Shown here in pieces: positions 10,201 through 27,014 of a stretch of DNA of 64,000 bases. Each line of letters opens with the position of its first letter. The stretch's first letter is position 1. Location of the stretch: assembly GCA_002633005.1 (NCBI GenBank), contig NMRA01000008.1, positions 750,985-814,984 of the forward strand. Reading direction: 5' to 3'. The notes beneath the pieces are model-generated. The model did no database searches. It saw only the letters and a program-made list of their open reading frames with translations, and was not told the origin of the DNA. Source of the stretch: Phoronis australis. Lineage: Eukaryota > Phoronida > Phoronidae. The translations under genes and the position numbers were made by a program.

Positions 10201-12470
10201 GTGCTGAAATTGAAAAGAATTCCTTGAAAAACGTAAGAGATATAACATTTTGAACGTTACATGACCTTTGCACTAATTGACCTTATCCGGTGCATTTTAA
10301 GCATCTTTAGGAGAATTATTGCAAAGCCCATGGAAAATGTGTTTAACGCTGAGAATCACAGTTGTCTAACGGTTGACACATCAGAATACTTGCTGATTGA
10401 AAAGGTCAAATTTTCAGAAGAAAAATGCACCTAATGACCCCATGTTTGCACTAAATGACCTGAAACTTTGGATTCCGATTTGATTTACCTGTGGCAATCA
10501 GACCTGTCAATTTGAAGTGTCTAGCTCAAAATTTTAGTTTGCACCTAATGACCTTTGACCTATTTCACCTGATTGGATGACCCGATTACTTAGAAAAGTA
10601 ATTTTTTAAATTGTCATGTTGACTTATACCTGTGCACCGAATTTGAAAAAGATAGCTTTAAAACTGAAGGAGGAGTAGCATTTTGAAAATTATATGACCT
10701 TTGCACCAAACGACCTCTTCCGGTGCAATATGGAATATGATTATATAACCAATCAAAATTTATATACTGTCAAAAGTCATATGCTGAATTTAAAGACCGT
10801 ACCTGCACCCAATTTGGAGTTATTAAGACTCAAAGTTGGTCGGAAGTAGAATAAGAATAAGAAGAATAAGAATAAAATTGAAGAAAACCCAGGAACAACA
10901 GTACTCTGTGCTTACACGCGCAGAGTAAAAAAACAAAAAAGGTCAAGAGCTTGCCAACGCTCTATAACTGAACCATACTTGATTTTGTTTATGTATACAT
11001 ATACTTTTCAGTAGAAATGTACAATGCAACTTTCTTTTTAAAACAGTGCAGGGCAGGGATTTTTACACTTCAGCCTTTGTTTATAAATGTGCTCCTTGCC
11101 AAGGCAAAGAACCATGCTTTGTAAAACTACTTCCACCTGAACACCAAACAGAACTGATTGGAAGGACATTTCTAAACTGTCCAACAGCATCTTCGAGCCA
11201 GTTATTTACATTAGTCCAAAACTGTTGAGCGATGTTACAAGACCAGTACACATGGACAATAGATTCACTTTCATCTATTAAAGCAAAAAGTGCACAATGA
11301 GCTATCAATTATGTCTGCCACCATTCTGTAGTATCCGGGAGATTTAATTTTTCTCTAACATTAACAGGAAAGATAGAATGGTGGCAAGCCATACCGTAAT
11401 TAGTTTTTGCGACCCTAATAGTTATTTCCAGTCAATATGTTTTAACAGGAGACAGTGTGGCTCAATGGTTAAGAGCTCCAGACTCCTGCATGAGAGACCT
11501 GGGTTCAAATCCTGGCTTCACTGGCTGACACTCGAGCATTGCACAATGATGTCCCTATTCCTCTGAACTCGGTCTTACTTGTGAATGTGTGCAAGAGAGT
11601 GAATGAGAACCTGTTCAGGACCATGCTGTATATTAGCCCTTGGCTAAAGCGCGTTTCCTTTATTTAAAAAAAAAAAAAACAGAATTAGCTGTTGTGACGA
11701 GGAAACAGGATCTTGTCTAATTATTGGTGTTTTGTACTGTATTTAGTCTTGGAAATTTATTTCGCGAATTTAAATTTCATCCAGCATTGTAGCTTGACTG
11801 GTTTTTATGCGCCCACATATTTATATGTGGTCGCATATTGCCGTCTTCTTTGTCTGGGCTTCCATCATCCACAGCTGTATCATATAAACCCCTCACGAGA
11901 TCTTGATGACATTTGGCAGATGTGTTCCTATGAAGCTGACGACGAATTTCGGACCGCTACAACTACTGGTGTGCCCCCTAGTTGCAATTTTAGTTTTTTA
12001 TGCTTACCTCTGTATCTTCGTAGGTCCTCGACGGATTTTCATAAAATTTGGCAGTGAGGCATCTTTTAGTGGTATGATTGTATCCTCCTGTTTCCGGATG
12101 GATTCGAGGTACTTTGCACCACCAAGTGGCCATTTTTACTGTTTTTGATTCTGTTTTTTGGCATCCAGCTCTATGGCTATTTTATGTTCAAATAAACACC
12201 CCCTAGAAGCACACCGTTTGCGGTGCATTTGTGGGCACATTTCAACGCTCCGTGTTGCTCCTGTTGTGGCCATTTTGTTTGGAACTGGTTTCACGTGATT
12301 GGACGTCACAGTGAGTGGTTGTAAATATTAGCTTGATGTAAATCATTTATACTGTTTCACCTAGGTCCAGATCATACAGCCACAGTCCCGCCCACGGAAA
12401 CGAAGGAGGTTCCCCTGCCCCCAGGCAGTCACGCAGTCGGTCACACAGCCGTAGCCGTACTCCTACCTAA
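1233..12470 (+). CDS. SRSF10: SRSF10-like SR splicing factor, copy 1 (whole gene)
   Basis: Nuclear RNA-binding SR-family protein expected to regulate pre-mRNA splicing. Coding exons are 1233-1297, 4491-4595, 5890-5993, then either 6392-6488 or 6584-6647, then 7902-7937, 8688-8783 and 12365-12470. These give 202 or 191 residues, shorter than vertebrate SRSF10 long forms. The N terminus MSRYSRPPNTSLYVRNV and the RNP1 motif RGFAYIQF (split over exons 2 and 3) define the RRM, about residues 10-85. The tail is rich in RS, YERKRSP and SRSYSHSP motifs and ends in SRTPT. Intron 2 is U12-type AT-AC; the others are GT-AG. A paralog follows in the same orientation. SRSF12 or another short SR protein is a less likely identity, because residues around GDRK-T-P-x-QM match SRSF10. 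Confidence 0.9.
1420..1546. repeat. Long near-perfect palindrome in intron 1
   Basis: Two arms of about 60 bases meet with almost no loop. The centre reads GACACTC-C-GAGTGTC, and both outer ends carry GCGTCCTCA or its complement. The left arm has a small extra insert near its start. It sits just inside intron 1 of SRSF10 copy 1. It may be a foldback or MITE copy, a structured RNA, or an inverted-read artefact. Confidence 0.75.
1771..3136. repeat. Direct duplication around a single-N join (likely allelic)
   Basis: Bases 1771-2353 recur at 2549-3136 with a few substitutions and a 6-base indel. A lone N at 2354 lies right at the end of the first copy. The pattern recurs at four other single-N sites here and fits two unmerged allelic contigs rather than a true duplication. 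Confidence 0.75.
3689..4194. mobile_element. hAT-type MITE in intron 1
   Basis: The element starts CAGGGCTTGGAAT and ends ATTCCAAGCCCTG, a 13-bp perfect terminal inverted repeat. It is flanked on both sides by GTTTCTT (3682-3688 and 4195-4201), a near 8-bp target duplication. CAGGG ends with such a duplication are typical of hAT elements. The interior repeats TTTCCGC motifs and has no credible transposase. Confidence 0.8.
4261..4348. repeat. Intronic hairpin element, family H, copy a
   Basis: Imperfect inverted repeat with arms TTTACATGGGTCCCG and GGGACCCTGTAAA and an inner GAGAACCAGTTT / AAACTGGTTCTC stem. Related hairpins occur at 7744-7835 and 21063-21176, and a half copy lies near 17033. 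Confidence 0.7.
4491..4595 (+). CDS. SRSF10: SRSF10-like copy 1, exon 2
   Basis: Middle of the RRM, reading [20 protein letters not shown] and on to RGFAYI, after a TTTCTCAG acceptor. The reading frame ends in CA of a split Gln codon, followed directly by ATATCCTT, a U12-type 5' splice site. No usable GT donor preserves the domain. Confidence 0.9.
4596..5889 (+). promoter_or_regulatory. U12-type AT-AC intron of copy 1
   Basis: The 5' end is ATATCCTT, the exact U12 AT-AC consensus. The branch site is CTCCTTAAC at 5872-5880. The 3' end is GAAC at 5886-5889, about 10 bases past the branch adenosine, within the usual U12 spacing. Splicing joins CA|A (Gln) and restores RGFAYIQF. An AG three bases earlier would add one Thr but is too near the branch. 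The intron shares noncoding blocks with the same intron of copy 2. Minor-spliceosome dependence of vertebrate Srsf10 is known; the same control here is inferred. Confidence 0.9.
5890..5993 (+). CDS. SRSF10: SRSF10-like copy 1, exon 3
   Basis: C-terminal part of the [19 protein letters not shown] and on to [11 protein letters not shown], followed by donor A|GTAAGAT and leaving phase 1. It matches the alpha-2/beta-4 part of SRSF10 RRMs. Confidence 0.9.
6392..6488 (+). CDS. SRSF10: SRSF10-like copy 1, alternative exon 4A
   Basis: After acceptor TTCGCCAG it reads TPRQMVSRERRRSP and on to RRRRSRSYSPR, then donor AAG|GTAATG (AG of a split Arg codon). It enters in phase 1 and leaves in phase 2, exactly like exon 4B 95 bases downstream. 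The text resembles the linker and start of the RS region of SRSF10. Using both 4A and 4B shifts the frame and hits a TAG in the next exon, so they behave as mutually exclusive. Confidence 0.8.
6584..6647 (+). CDS. SRSF10: SRSF10-like copy 1, alternative exon 4B
   Basis: After acceptor CTCTTCTAG it reads TAHQMRRRESGGRMVGRGRR when joined directly to exon 3, then donor CG|GTATGG. It is the counterpart of the single functional exon 4 of copy 2 (SPHQMRRKESGG...). Its shared TxxQM start with exon 4A suggests an old exon duplication. Confidence 0.8.
7744..7835. repeat. Intronic hairpin element, family H, copy b
   Basis: Left arm CTTACAGGGGTCTCGCATTT, right arm AATTCTAGGCCCCAGCAGG in inverted orientation, with an inner GTTCTCAAAA stem. 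It lies about 70 bases upstream of exon 5. Confidence 0.6.
7902..7937 (+). CDS. SRSF10: SRSF10-like copy 1, exon 5
   Basis: A 36-base micro-exon reading RYRSRSRSPYRGR across its two split codons, between ATTTCAG and GTGAGC. Phase 2 in and out. The matching exon of copy 2 is 39 bases. Confidence 0.85.
8090..8400. repeat. Dispersed repeat family D, copy a
   Basis: Contains GTCACATGACCATGTCT and CCTCATACAAA blocks that recur, diverged, at about 37250-37640 and, inverted, at about 39990-40240. No coding potential and no clear ends, so the type is unknown. Confidence 0.5.
8688..8783 (+). CDS. SRSF10: SRSF10-like copy 1, exon 6 (RS repeats)
   Basis: Reads SRRRSYSRSKSRSRSYERKR then SPHESKRSPSPR. 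It contains one clean and one diverged YERKRSP heptad. Donor AG|GTAGAT, phase 2 in and out. Confidence 0.88.
9678..10926. mobile_element. Repeat family R1, long copy
   Basis: Starts ACTAGAAAGATTATTG, passes a 19-bp palindrome (ATTGTCAC-GGC-GTGACAAT) and ACTCTGCGCGTG, and ends in CACGCGCAGAGT, the inverted partner of that 12-mer. The interior has about three diverged units with the TGACC-TTTGCACC and CTTCCGGTGCA motifs. A shorter, internally deleted copy lies at 31231-31823. Probably a non-autonomous DNA element; no transposase is visible. Confidence 0.65.
11050..11440 (-). pseudogene. Fragment of a LINE reverse-transcriptase C terminus
   Basis: The minus-strand frame 11081-11308 reads a CALFALIDESESIVHVYWSC motif, then FWTNVNNWL. 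This Cys-rich pattern ahead of FW resembles the zinc-binding region found after the reverse transcriptase in many non-LTR retrotransposons. The frame is short and isolated, so this is a dead fragment. Confidence 0.5.
11448..11675 (+). mobile_element. tRNA-derived SINE, family S1, copy a
   Basis: A tRNA-like head with A box TGGCTCAATGG and B box GGGTTCAAATCC is followed by a body beginning GACACTCGAGCATTGCA and a 13-base poly(A) tail near 11667. A second member with the same body start is at 28876-29085. Confidence 0.8.
11805..12290 (+). repeat. Repeat family R2, copy a
   Basis: Begins GCGCCCACATATTTATATGTGG and ends near GGTGCATTTGTGGGCACATT, then a TTTCAACGCTCCGTG motif. Inside are diverged units built on TTTTCATGAAATTTGGCAG and GTGCCCCCTAGTGGCAATTTT. 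Further copies lie at 21368-23330 and, inverted, at 34655-35880. Confidence 0.65.
12365..12470 (+). CDS. SRSF10: SRSF10-like copy 1, exon 7 (terminal)
   Basis: After TTCACCTAG it reads RSRSYSHSPAHGNEGG, then an RQSRSRSHSRSRTPT end and TAA. The paralogous exon has the same 106-base length. Confidence 0.9.
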
Positions 12471-15360
12471 TGACTGAACAAAAGAGCACATAATTTTGGA
12501 GCAGCACATTCGTGTACTGGATTGTTCTGTGACATTTTAAACCATTTTTAAAGGAACATTTATTTTGTAGTTGCGAAGTTTTTTTACTTTGTGTCATTGT
12601 GTAAGGTGTTGGCTTTCCATGGTTGAGACCTTGGTTTGCAATTGGTAATCCGTCTCGTTTCATTGTCAGTTATTGTAAATGTTATGAATTGTGAGAAAAT
12701 CTGTTGAACATAAGTTAGACTGTCATTGTATTCCCATTGGAATCTTTCAAAGCTGCAGTTAGCTTGTTCAATTTTTATTCGCATAATGTCTTTTGTAAAT
12801 ATGTGTTTAAATAGTAATAATGAACTTGAAATATTATACTGAATGTGTCTGATGTTAATTCATAAGACGGCAGAAATGCATTAAGGTGTTCGCCATGACT
12901 ATTGTTCTGATAAAGCAACCTGTCATGGGATGGTTTGTTTAATGTTAGTACTCATACTGACTATTCCTTGCAAAATGGCAATTTTTAATTGAAATTGTTG
13001 GTGGATACATTTGAAAGGTCAAAATATCTCCATTCATTCCAAAAGGAAATAGTAAGAGATGTTTATGACATACAACAGCCCTGGAAACTGGAAGACAGAT
13101 GTAACCGTCTTATTTCGTGTCTTGACTTGTATCTTTTGAGAAATACAAAACAGTGACTCAACGGTGAGATAGTGTCCCAGTAGACTCAAGGTATATGTAG
13201 TAATATCCTGTGGTTTGCATTCTTAGCTTCACTCAGGGAACTTATCAAGTTTTAACCAATCTCAGCAAACATGTGTTGATATTGTGTGAACAATCGCCAG
13301 GTCTGGGTCAAAGTCAAGAATTTTGAGTTAGAGGGCCCTGGATCGCTTTTTGTGTATGTAAATGAAGTGAACATCCTAAAATCAATTTATAAAATTTAGA
13401 GTCACAATACTGCAGTGAGATGCTGTTAGTAATAATTGTTTATTTTAAGTTACGTTGGTCGCTATTTGGGATGATCAAAAATAGCCAGTTTCAAATCAAG
13501 TTAAAGTAAGAATGAAACAATTAACCCAAAAATAACACTCATGTATTCCAACAACCGTACTGTCACAGAAAACGGGAAGTATTAAATTCCGTCTTATTCC
13601 AGCACTCTATTTTTGTGAGGTAGCACTGTCAGTGAAAGATGTCCCAAGAGTGGTACTCGTCTTGTCCATACAAGCGTAAGTGCATGATCCTATGTGTATG
13701 CGAAAGACCTAAGCAAAGTTTTCTTTAAGAAGTGCATTATTTCCGATACAGGAGCATGTGTAATGGGTATCGATTTTTGCTGGCTAATGTATCTACGTGC
13801 CGCACTGAAGCATCGTAAAAATGATAAGGTTTAAAATTGAAAAGATATAACAATTAGGCTGTATTCGCACTGTTTATAGTAGCTGGCTAGAAACGAAAAC
13901 CGGATTTGTCTTTACTCTCATAAAATATGTTTTAGCTCCTTAGCGTGATGGGATACCAAAACGTTATCAAAACTTTGATGAAGACCCGAGACCGTTCGCA
14001 AAGTTTAGAAAGCGCTTCAGAGCCGATTCCAGCCTTCAAAAATTTGTACATGCATTGTCGGTAACGGAAGGGAGTCCTGTCACCACCAGGAAGAATATGA
14101 GACCAGCTATGACCGTAAAAGAGCCAATTCGATTTTCATTTTTAACCAGATCAAAAACGACAAAATGCGGCCAAGCAGCTTCGTACAGCTGTATCCTCGA
14201 ATTCCATAGTAACATATGACATTACCAAAAACAGATATGATAGGTGAATTCTAATGCATGGCGCATGGCCAAATTCCGATGCACCCGATTTCTCACCGTG
14301 TGACCTATAATTGAAGTCGAGGCGGTGCAGGTGCATGCATGCAAGTGCGCAGTACTTGCATCGATCGATACGTAAGTACCACGGGGTATCCTGCAACCAA
14401 ATTTAGGAGCCTGCCGTCCTAAAGGCATAAAGCACCCCTCTTCCTCAGTGGTTGGTCCGGGGGGTCGGTAAAAATTTACGTTTTGTTCCACGACCGAATT
14501 GCTACACATGAACCCCGTTCATCCCAATCGTCTTACGAGCGTCAGTACTTGGGATCGAAACGCTGGACGTCGAAACTGTCGGAATTTAATCGCAAACCAG
14601 TTTACATATAATTATAAACTACAGTGGTAACTGGCAGGCATTTAATATATAGAGCGAAAGTTTTGTCGTTCCGCAAACTCGGCGCATTCACTGTCAGGGC
14701 CGTAGGAAGCGGGGGGACACGGCGCCACGAGCCCCCCCCAAAAAAAATTTCAGGTGTCGGGGTTAAACCGTGGCAACCGATATAGGCGTGGGCCAGGGAC
14801 AGTCGAGAAAGGAAAGACAGCGAAATACGTCGGATGAGAGAGAAAATTCAAAGAATATTTAACAACTCTACATCAGTGCATGGTTTACCTTTGAGGACCC
14901 TGGCCAGGACATTGTCGTTAGGGTCTCCGCTTTTGCAGCAAACGCGCTTGAAAATGTCGCACAAAAAATCGAGAAATTTTGTAAAGCGGAGCGTACTAAT
15001 TTACTGGATTTTTAAATTCAATAAGTCAATTTTGGGGGGTGCAAAACTATATTTTTCCAGATGCAAGAGATAACGGAGAGAACATTCGCTTTAGTCTCGA
15101 AACTATATCTTGAGAAAAATTGATGACCTGACAGAATCCATGCAATTGCTGCGTATTTCTTGATATTTGAAAATATAGATATTTTCATATTTAGGAGCCC
15201 CCCCCCCTCTTGAGGGAGGCCATAATGGTGACATTCAAGTGGCCACCTTAATTGTGTTCAGCATGGGGCCCGGCTCGAGAAGGCCCAATGTTGAATCGCC
15301 TTTACCCTCTATATATTCTGTTTTTTGTGACATCGTGCAACCGTGCGAATCAGATTTGTA
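12471..15360. other. 3' UTR of copy 1 and intergenic spacer
   Basis: The first few hundred bases are presumably 3' UTR, although no clear AATAAA is visible. The rest is AT-rich spacer. Poly-C and poly-G runs at 14711-14745 and 15188-15197 resemble MITE ends, but I could not pair termini. Minus-strand frames at 14151-14509 match nothing known. Confidence 0.4.
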
Positions 15361-15368
15361 ACAAATTT

Positions 15369-15480
15369 CCTATAGGCCGATATCGATATTCCTATAGGAA
15401 TTACTATAGGAAATCTTGACCCTATAGAAATCCTATAGGACCCCATTCCTACAGGATCCTATATTTTCGTATAGGAATTC
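15369..15480. repeat. Cluster of TCCTATAGGA palindromes
   Basis: Seven exact or near copies of the self-complementary 10-mer TCCTATAGGA occur within about 110 bases, some followed by AATTC. The cluster lies about 560 bases upstream of the copy 2 start codon. The spacing is irregular, so it is not a plain tandem repeat. Confidence 0.75.
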
Positions 15481-16042
15481 TTGGGCCTGCATTGTGGACA
15501 ACTGGCGATGGCCTCTTTAATAGTAAACTGTCTAATTTTCTACATAATCAGTTGTGCAATTATTCGCTCCGTCCCTTCTTCAAAAAAACACCCATGTTTT
15601 GACAAAACGAGGTTGCGGAAGCCCGGCGCAGTCGTGAAACGTGCGAGCGAGCATCCGATAGAACTCTGACTCAGTGAGAACCCGATCTACCCGATAAGCC
15701 TATAACGATTACCTCGTAAAACACGGACGTTTTTCTTACCACTGACAATTTACGAGCGTAAAAAATGGGCACCACTGAACTTTCCCCTCAAGGTCTAACC
15801 ATATCAGTCTTGCACTGTCCCGCCCGCTCATCCCGCTCTTGCTCTCTGGCTCTATCTATCACACCCAAAGACAGTTACCATAGTATCTTTGTCACACCGG
15901 ACAGTTTCGCGCCCTTGTTGTCGGACGCGGTCGGTCTTACACGAGTGTCGTCGGATAAACTGGTTCCCTCACAAGATTTGTATTGAAATTGTTTGTGATA
16001 ACCAGTCCTCCTCCATCTTTGTTCGCATCCATATTTGATAGA

Positions 16043-24621
<8,579 letters not shown>

Positions 24622-24925
24622 CTCGGAACGAGAACAATAGACTGTCGGATATTGCCTACGTGACAACAGGAGACACTCAATTTTATGTACTGGACTGTTT
24701 GTTATACTCGCACTCATTTTAATGGAGCATTTGCTATAGCAGAGATGTTTTTTGCTTCTTGTACGAGATGGAGATATGGTTGGTTGCTCTGCTTTGATCA
24801 TTGGCAGTCACAGAAGTAACCTATTGATCAGTTTGTGTTTGCCATCTTTTGTAAATACGTATGTTTTTAGGAACTATGAACTTGTAATAATATGTAGAGG
24901 TGTCACATTCTGTTAGATTCAAGTA

Positions 24926-24995
24926 ACTAGCTACTGTCTAATGGTAACACTGCCAGCTAGACTAGCTACTGTCTAATGGTAACACTGCCAGCTAG
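24926..24995. repeat. Perfect 35-bp tandem duplication
   Basis: The 35-base unit starting ACTAGCTACTGTCTAATGG occurs twice with no difference, downstream of SRSF10 copy 2. Confidence 0.9.
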
Positions 24996-25672
24996 TGCAG
25001 CATATACTTTCACTAAAATGTTTATAGGTGTATTGTGTAAATATAGTGTGACACAAGTAAGGTCCTATGGGACCCAGAAATTTTATGTGATTAAGGAAAA
25101 TCCAAAATAGTTCAAGACTAGAATTACCGCGTTTGGAAAATCCGACTTGTGCAACTTTTAGTGTATTAACAGTGTTTGTAACAAAATACTTGATGATTAC
25201 ATTTGACTTTTAATATAGGCATCACTCCAGTGTACTGTTTGGTTAATATTACTCTGACAATCTACGTGCAGGTTGTGGTAATGAAGTATAAGGAGTTACT
25301 TAATTGCAAAGTAGAATTGCCTTATTGACGAGGGCTAATCTAGGTTTGGAAGTAGTCAGTGAACACCTCCATTCAAAAAAATTGCATAAAATTTATTTCA
25401 TTGCCTCAATACTGCATAAATCTGAATTGAGTTGTACTTCAAAATTAAAATGTTACCAAGTTTTCCAAATATACATACACTAATTTTCCTTTCAATTTCA
25501 AGACATTGTTAAAATACAAATAAGAGACCACACTGCTCCTTGGGAGTGCTCCAGTAACACTTCCTAGTTGAAATACAGCAGCTAATCCTTGAAATACAAT
25601 CCTAAAAATATATTCCAATAACATTTGGCAAAAATCCACCTAGTGTGTAATTGATTTGCGAGGTGTTACTAT

Positions 25673-26174
25673 GGGGCCTTTCATACTAACGTCGACGTGT
25701 CTATGGTTTGGGGAGTTGCGGTCAGTATGAACGGTTAACTCCGGTCCTGGGTCGCAGTTAACAGCTCCAGTTTACATCGCTGTTAACAGGTGGATTTACG
25801 ACCGCAGCGTCGACGCTGCGGTGCAGTATGAACGCTTAACTCCGGTCCAAGTAATCGCTTGGTGCCACTGTTATCGTCAACAGTTACAGAGTAGTGCCGT
25901 CACTAATAACTACTTATTTTTTGCTATAATAATAACCAATCGATTTAAAAATAAGTTTAATGTCATTTAGCACATTTAAATGTTCCCAAATTGTTACATT
26001 GAAAAAAATTTTAGCATGCAGTGCTACCTTGCGGTAACTTCGATGACGTCCGCATCACCAACCCTTTACTTCGATGGTCATTAACTACCGAAGCCAGTAT
26101 GAATGATCCAGTTAACTGCACTGTTTACGTCGACACTCAGCTCAGACCGGAGTTAAGTCAATATGAAAGGGCCT
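25673..26174. mobile_element. MITE with GGCC-TTTCATA termini
   Basis: The left end GGGGCCTTTCATACTAAC pairs with the right end AATATGAAAGGGCCT. Both sides are flanked by TAT. Subterminal CAGTATGAACG and TTAACTCCGGTCC blocks occur in both orientations. About 500 bases, no ORF. A TTA- or TA-type target would fit PIF/Harbinger-like or Tc1-like elements; the class is uncertain. Confidence 0.7.
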
Positions 26175-26840
26175 TATAGCTCTGTGTTGAGACATTCCAG
26201 CTAATGCTTGAAATACAATCCTAAAAAAATAAATGCTTGCATTTTAAAGATATTAACAATTACTAAAAACAAGATTGGACTGCATTTAGTCGTGTCAGAC
26301 GCAATGCACGTGTGATAATTGTGGGTACTACCTATTGAAAGCCCTAGTGTATCCATAAACCTCATCTCAACTTTTTAGATGTAACCTTAATTTTAAAGCC
26401 TTGTGCATTTCTAATTAGGTCAAGACGAAGTCACAAACTTCAAACGCGAATAAAGTACCATTGTGGAATTGTGTAACTAAGAAAACTAAATTTGCCCTCT
26501 GAAAAAACGAGAGTCCACTCAAAACATTGATCAAAACAATTATTTTCTGATAGTTCACTATGTGACATGATAAGATATACAGCAAACCTTCACCAAGGCA
26601 CTACAGTTCTCATTTATATGCAATTATACGTGAATTTATGCAGCACCAAATTTGTAAATTAGCAACACACGTCCTACGCATGCATTTGGGTCTTGAAGGG
26701 TGTTGTGCTCTACAAAATGTTCAATTTTACCTATGGTTGTAAATCAGCCTTCTAAATGTGGCTGGTGTTTATTGTCTGTTAAGTTGATCCCTGTTAAAAG
26801 TCAACACATCGCTTCATGATCATGGCTAATGAGAAAATGT

Positions 26841-26846
26841 TTTATT
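26841..26846 (-). terminator. Candidate poly(A) signal of SFXN5
   Basis: AATAAA on the minus strand about 90 bases beyond the SFXN5 stop codon. It is the nearest exact hexamer; usage is unproven. Confidence 0.35.
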
Positions 26847-26936
26847 ACCCACAGTTGATTTCAAATAACTGTACCCCAAATGCATACAAAGAAAGTGTGA
26901 TACAGGCACTGAAAATCATAGATCACGGTACTGTAC

Positions 26937-27014
26937 TTAAAGTCCTTTGTTGTAATACAGAAATTCACCCGTGCTTCTAGCTTGTAACTCATTCTCTAGC
27001 TTTGCCCGCTGAAT
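26937..27014 (-). CDS. SFXN5: SFXN5 exon 10 (terminal)
   Basis: After TTGTTGCAG it reads [16 protein letters not shown] then EFLYYNKGL and TAA. The YNKGL end is the sideroflexin C-terminal hallmark. Confidence 0.92.
   Translation of the reverse strand: MQRAKLENELQARSTGEFLYYNKGL

Noticed and set aside
11448-11520. Functional tRNA gene
   Set aside because: A and B boxes are present but no full cloverleaf; body and poly(A) tail make it a SINE. The same holds for 28876 and 50797.
14151-14509. Minus-strand ORFs with Cys/His residues
   Set aside because: No recognisable domain, no splice context; CpG-rich spacer.
14694-15240. Complete MITE between poly-G and poly-C tracts
   Set aside because: The left side CAGGGCCGTAGG looks like a hAT end, but I could not find its inverted partner or target duplication.
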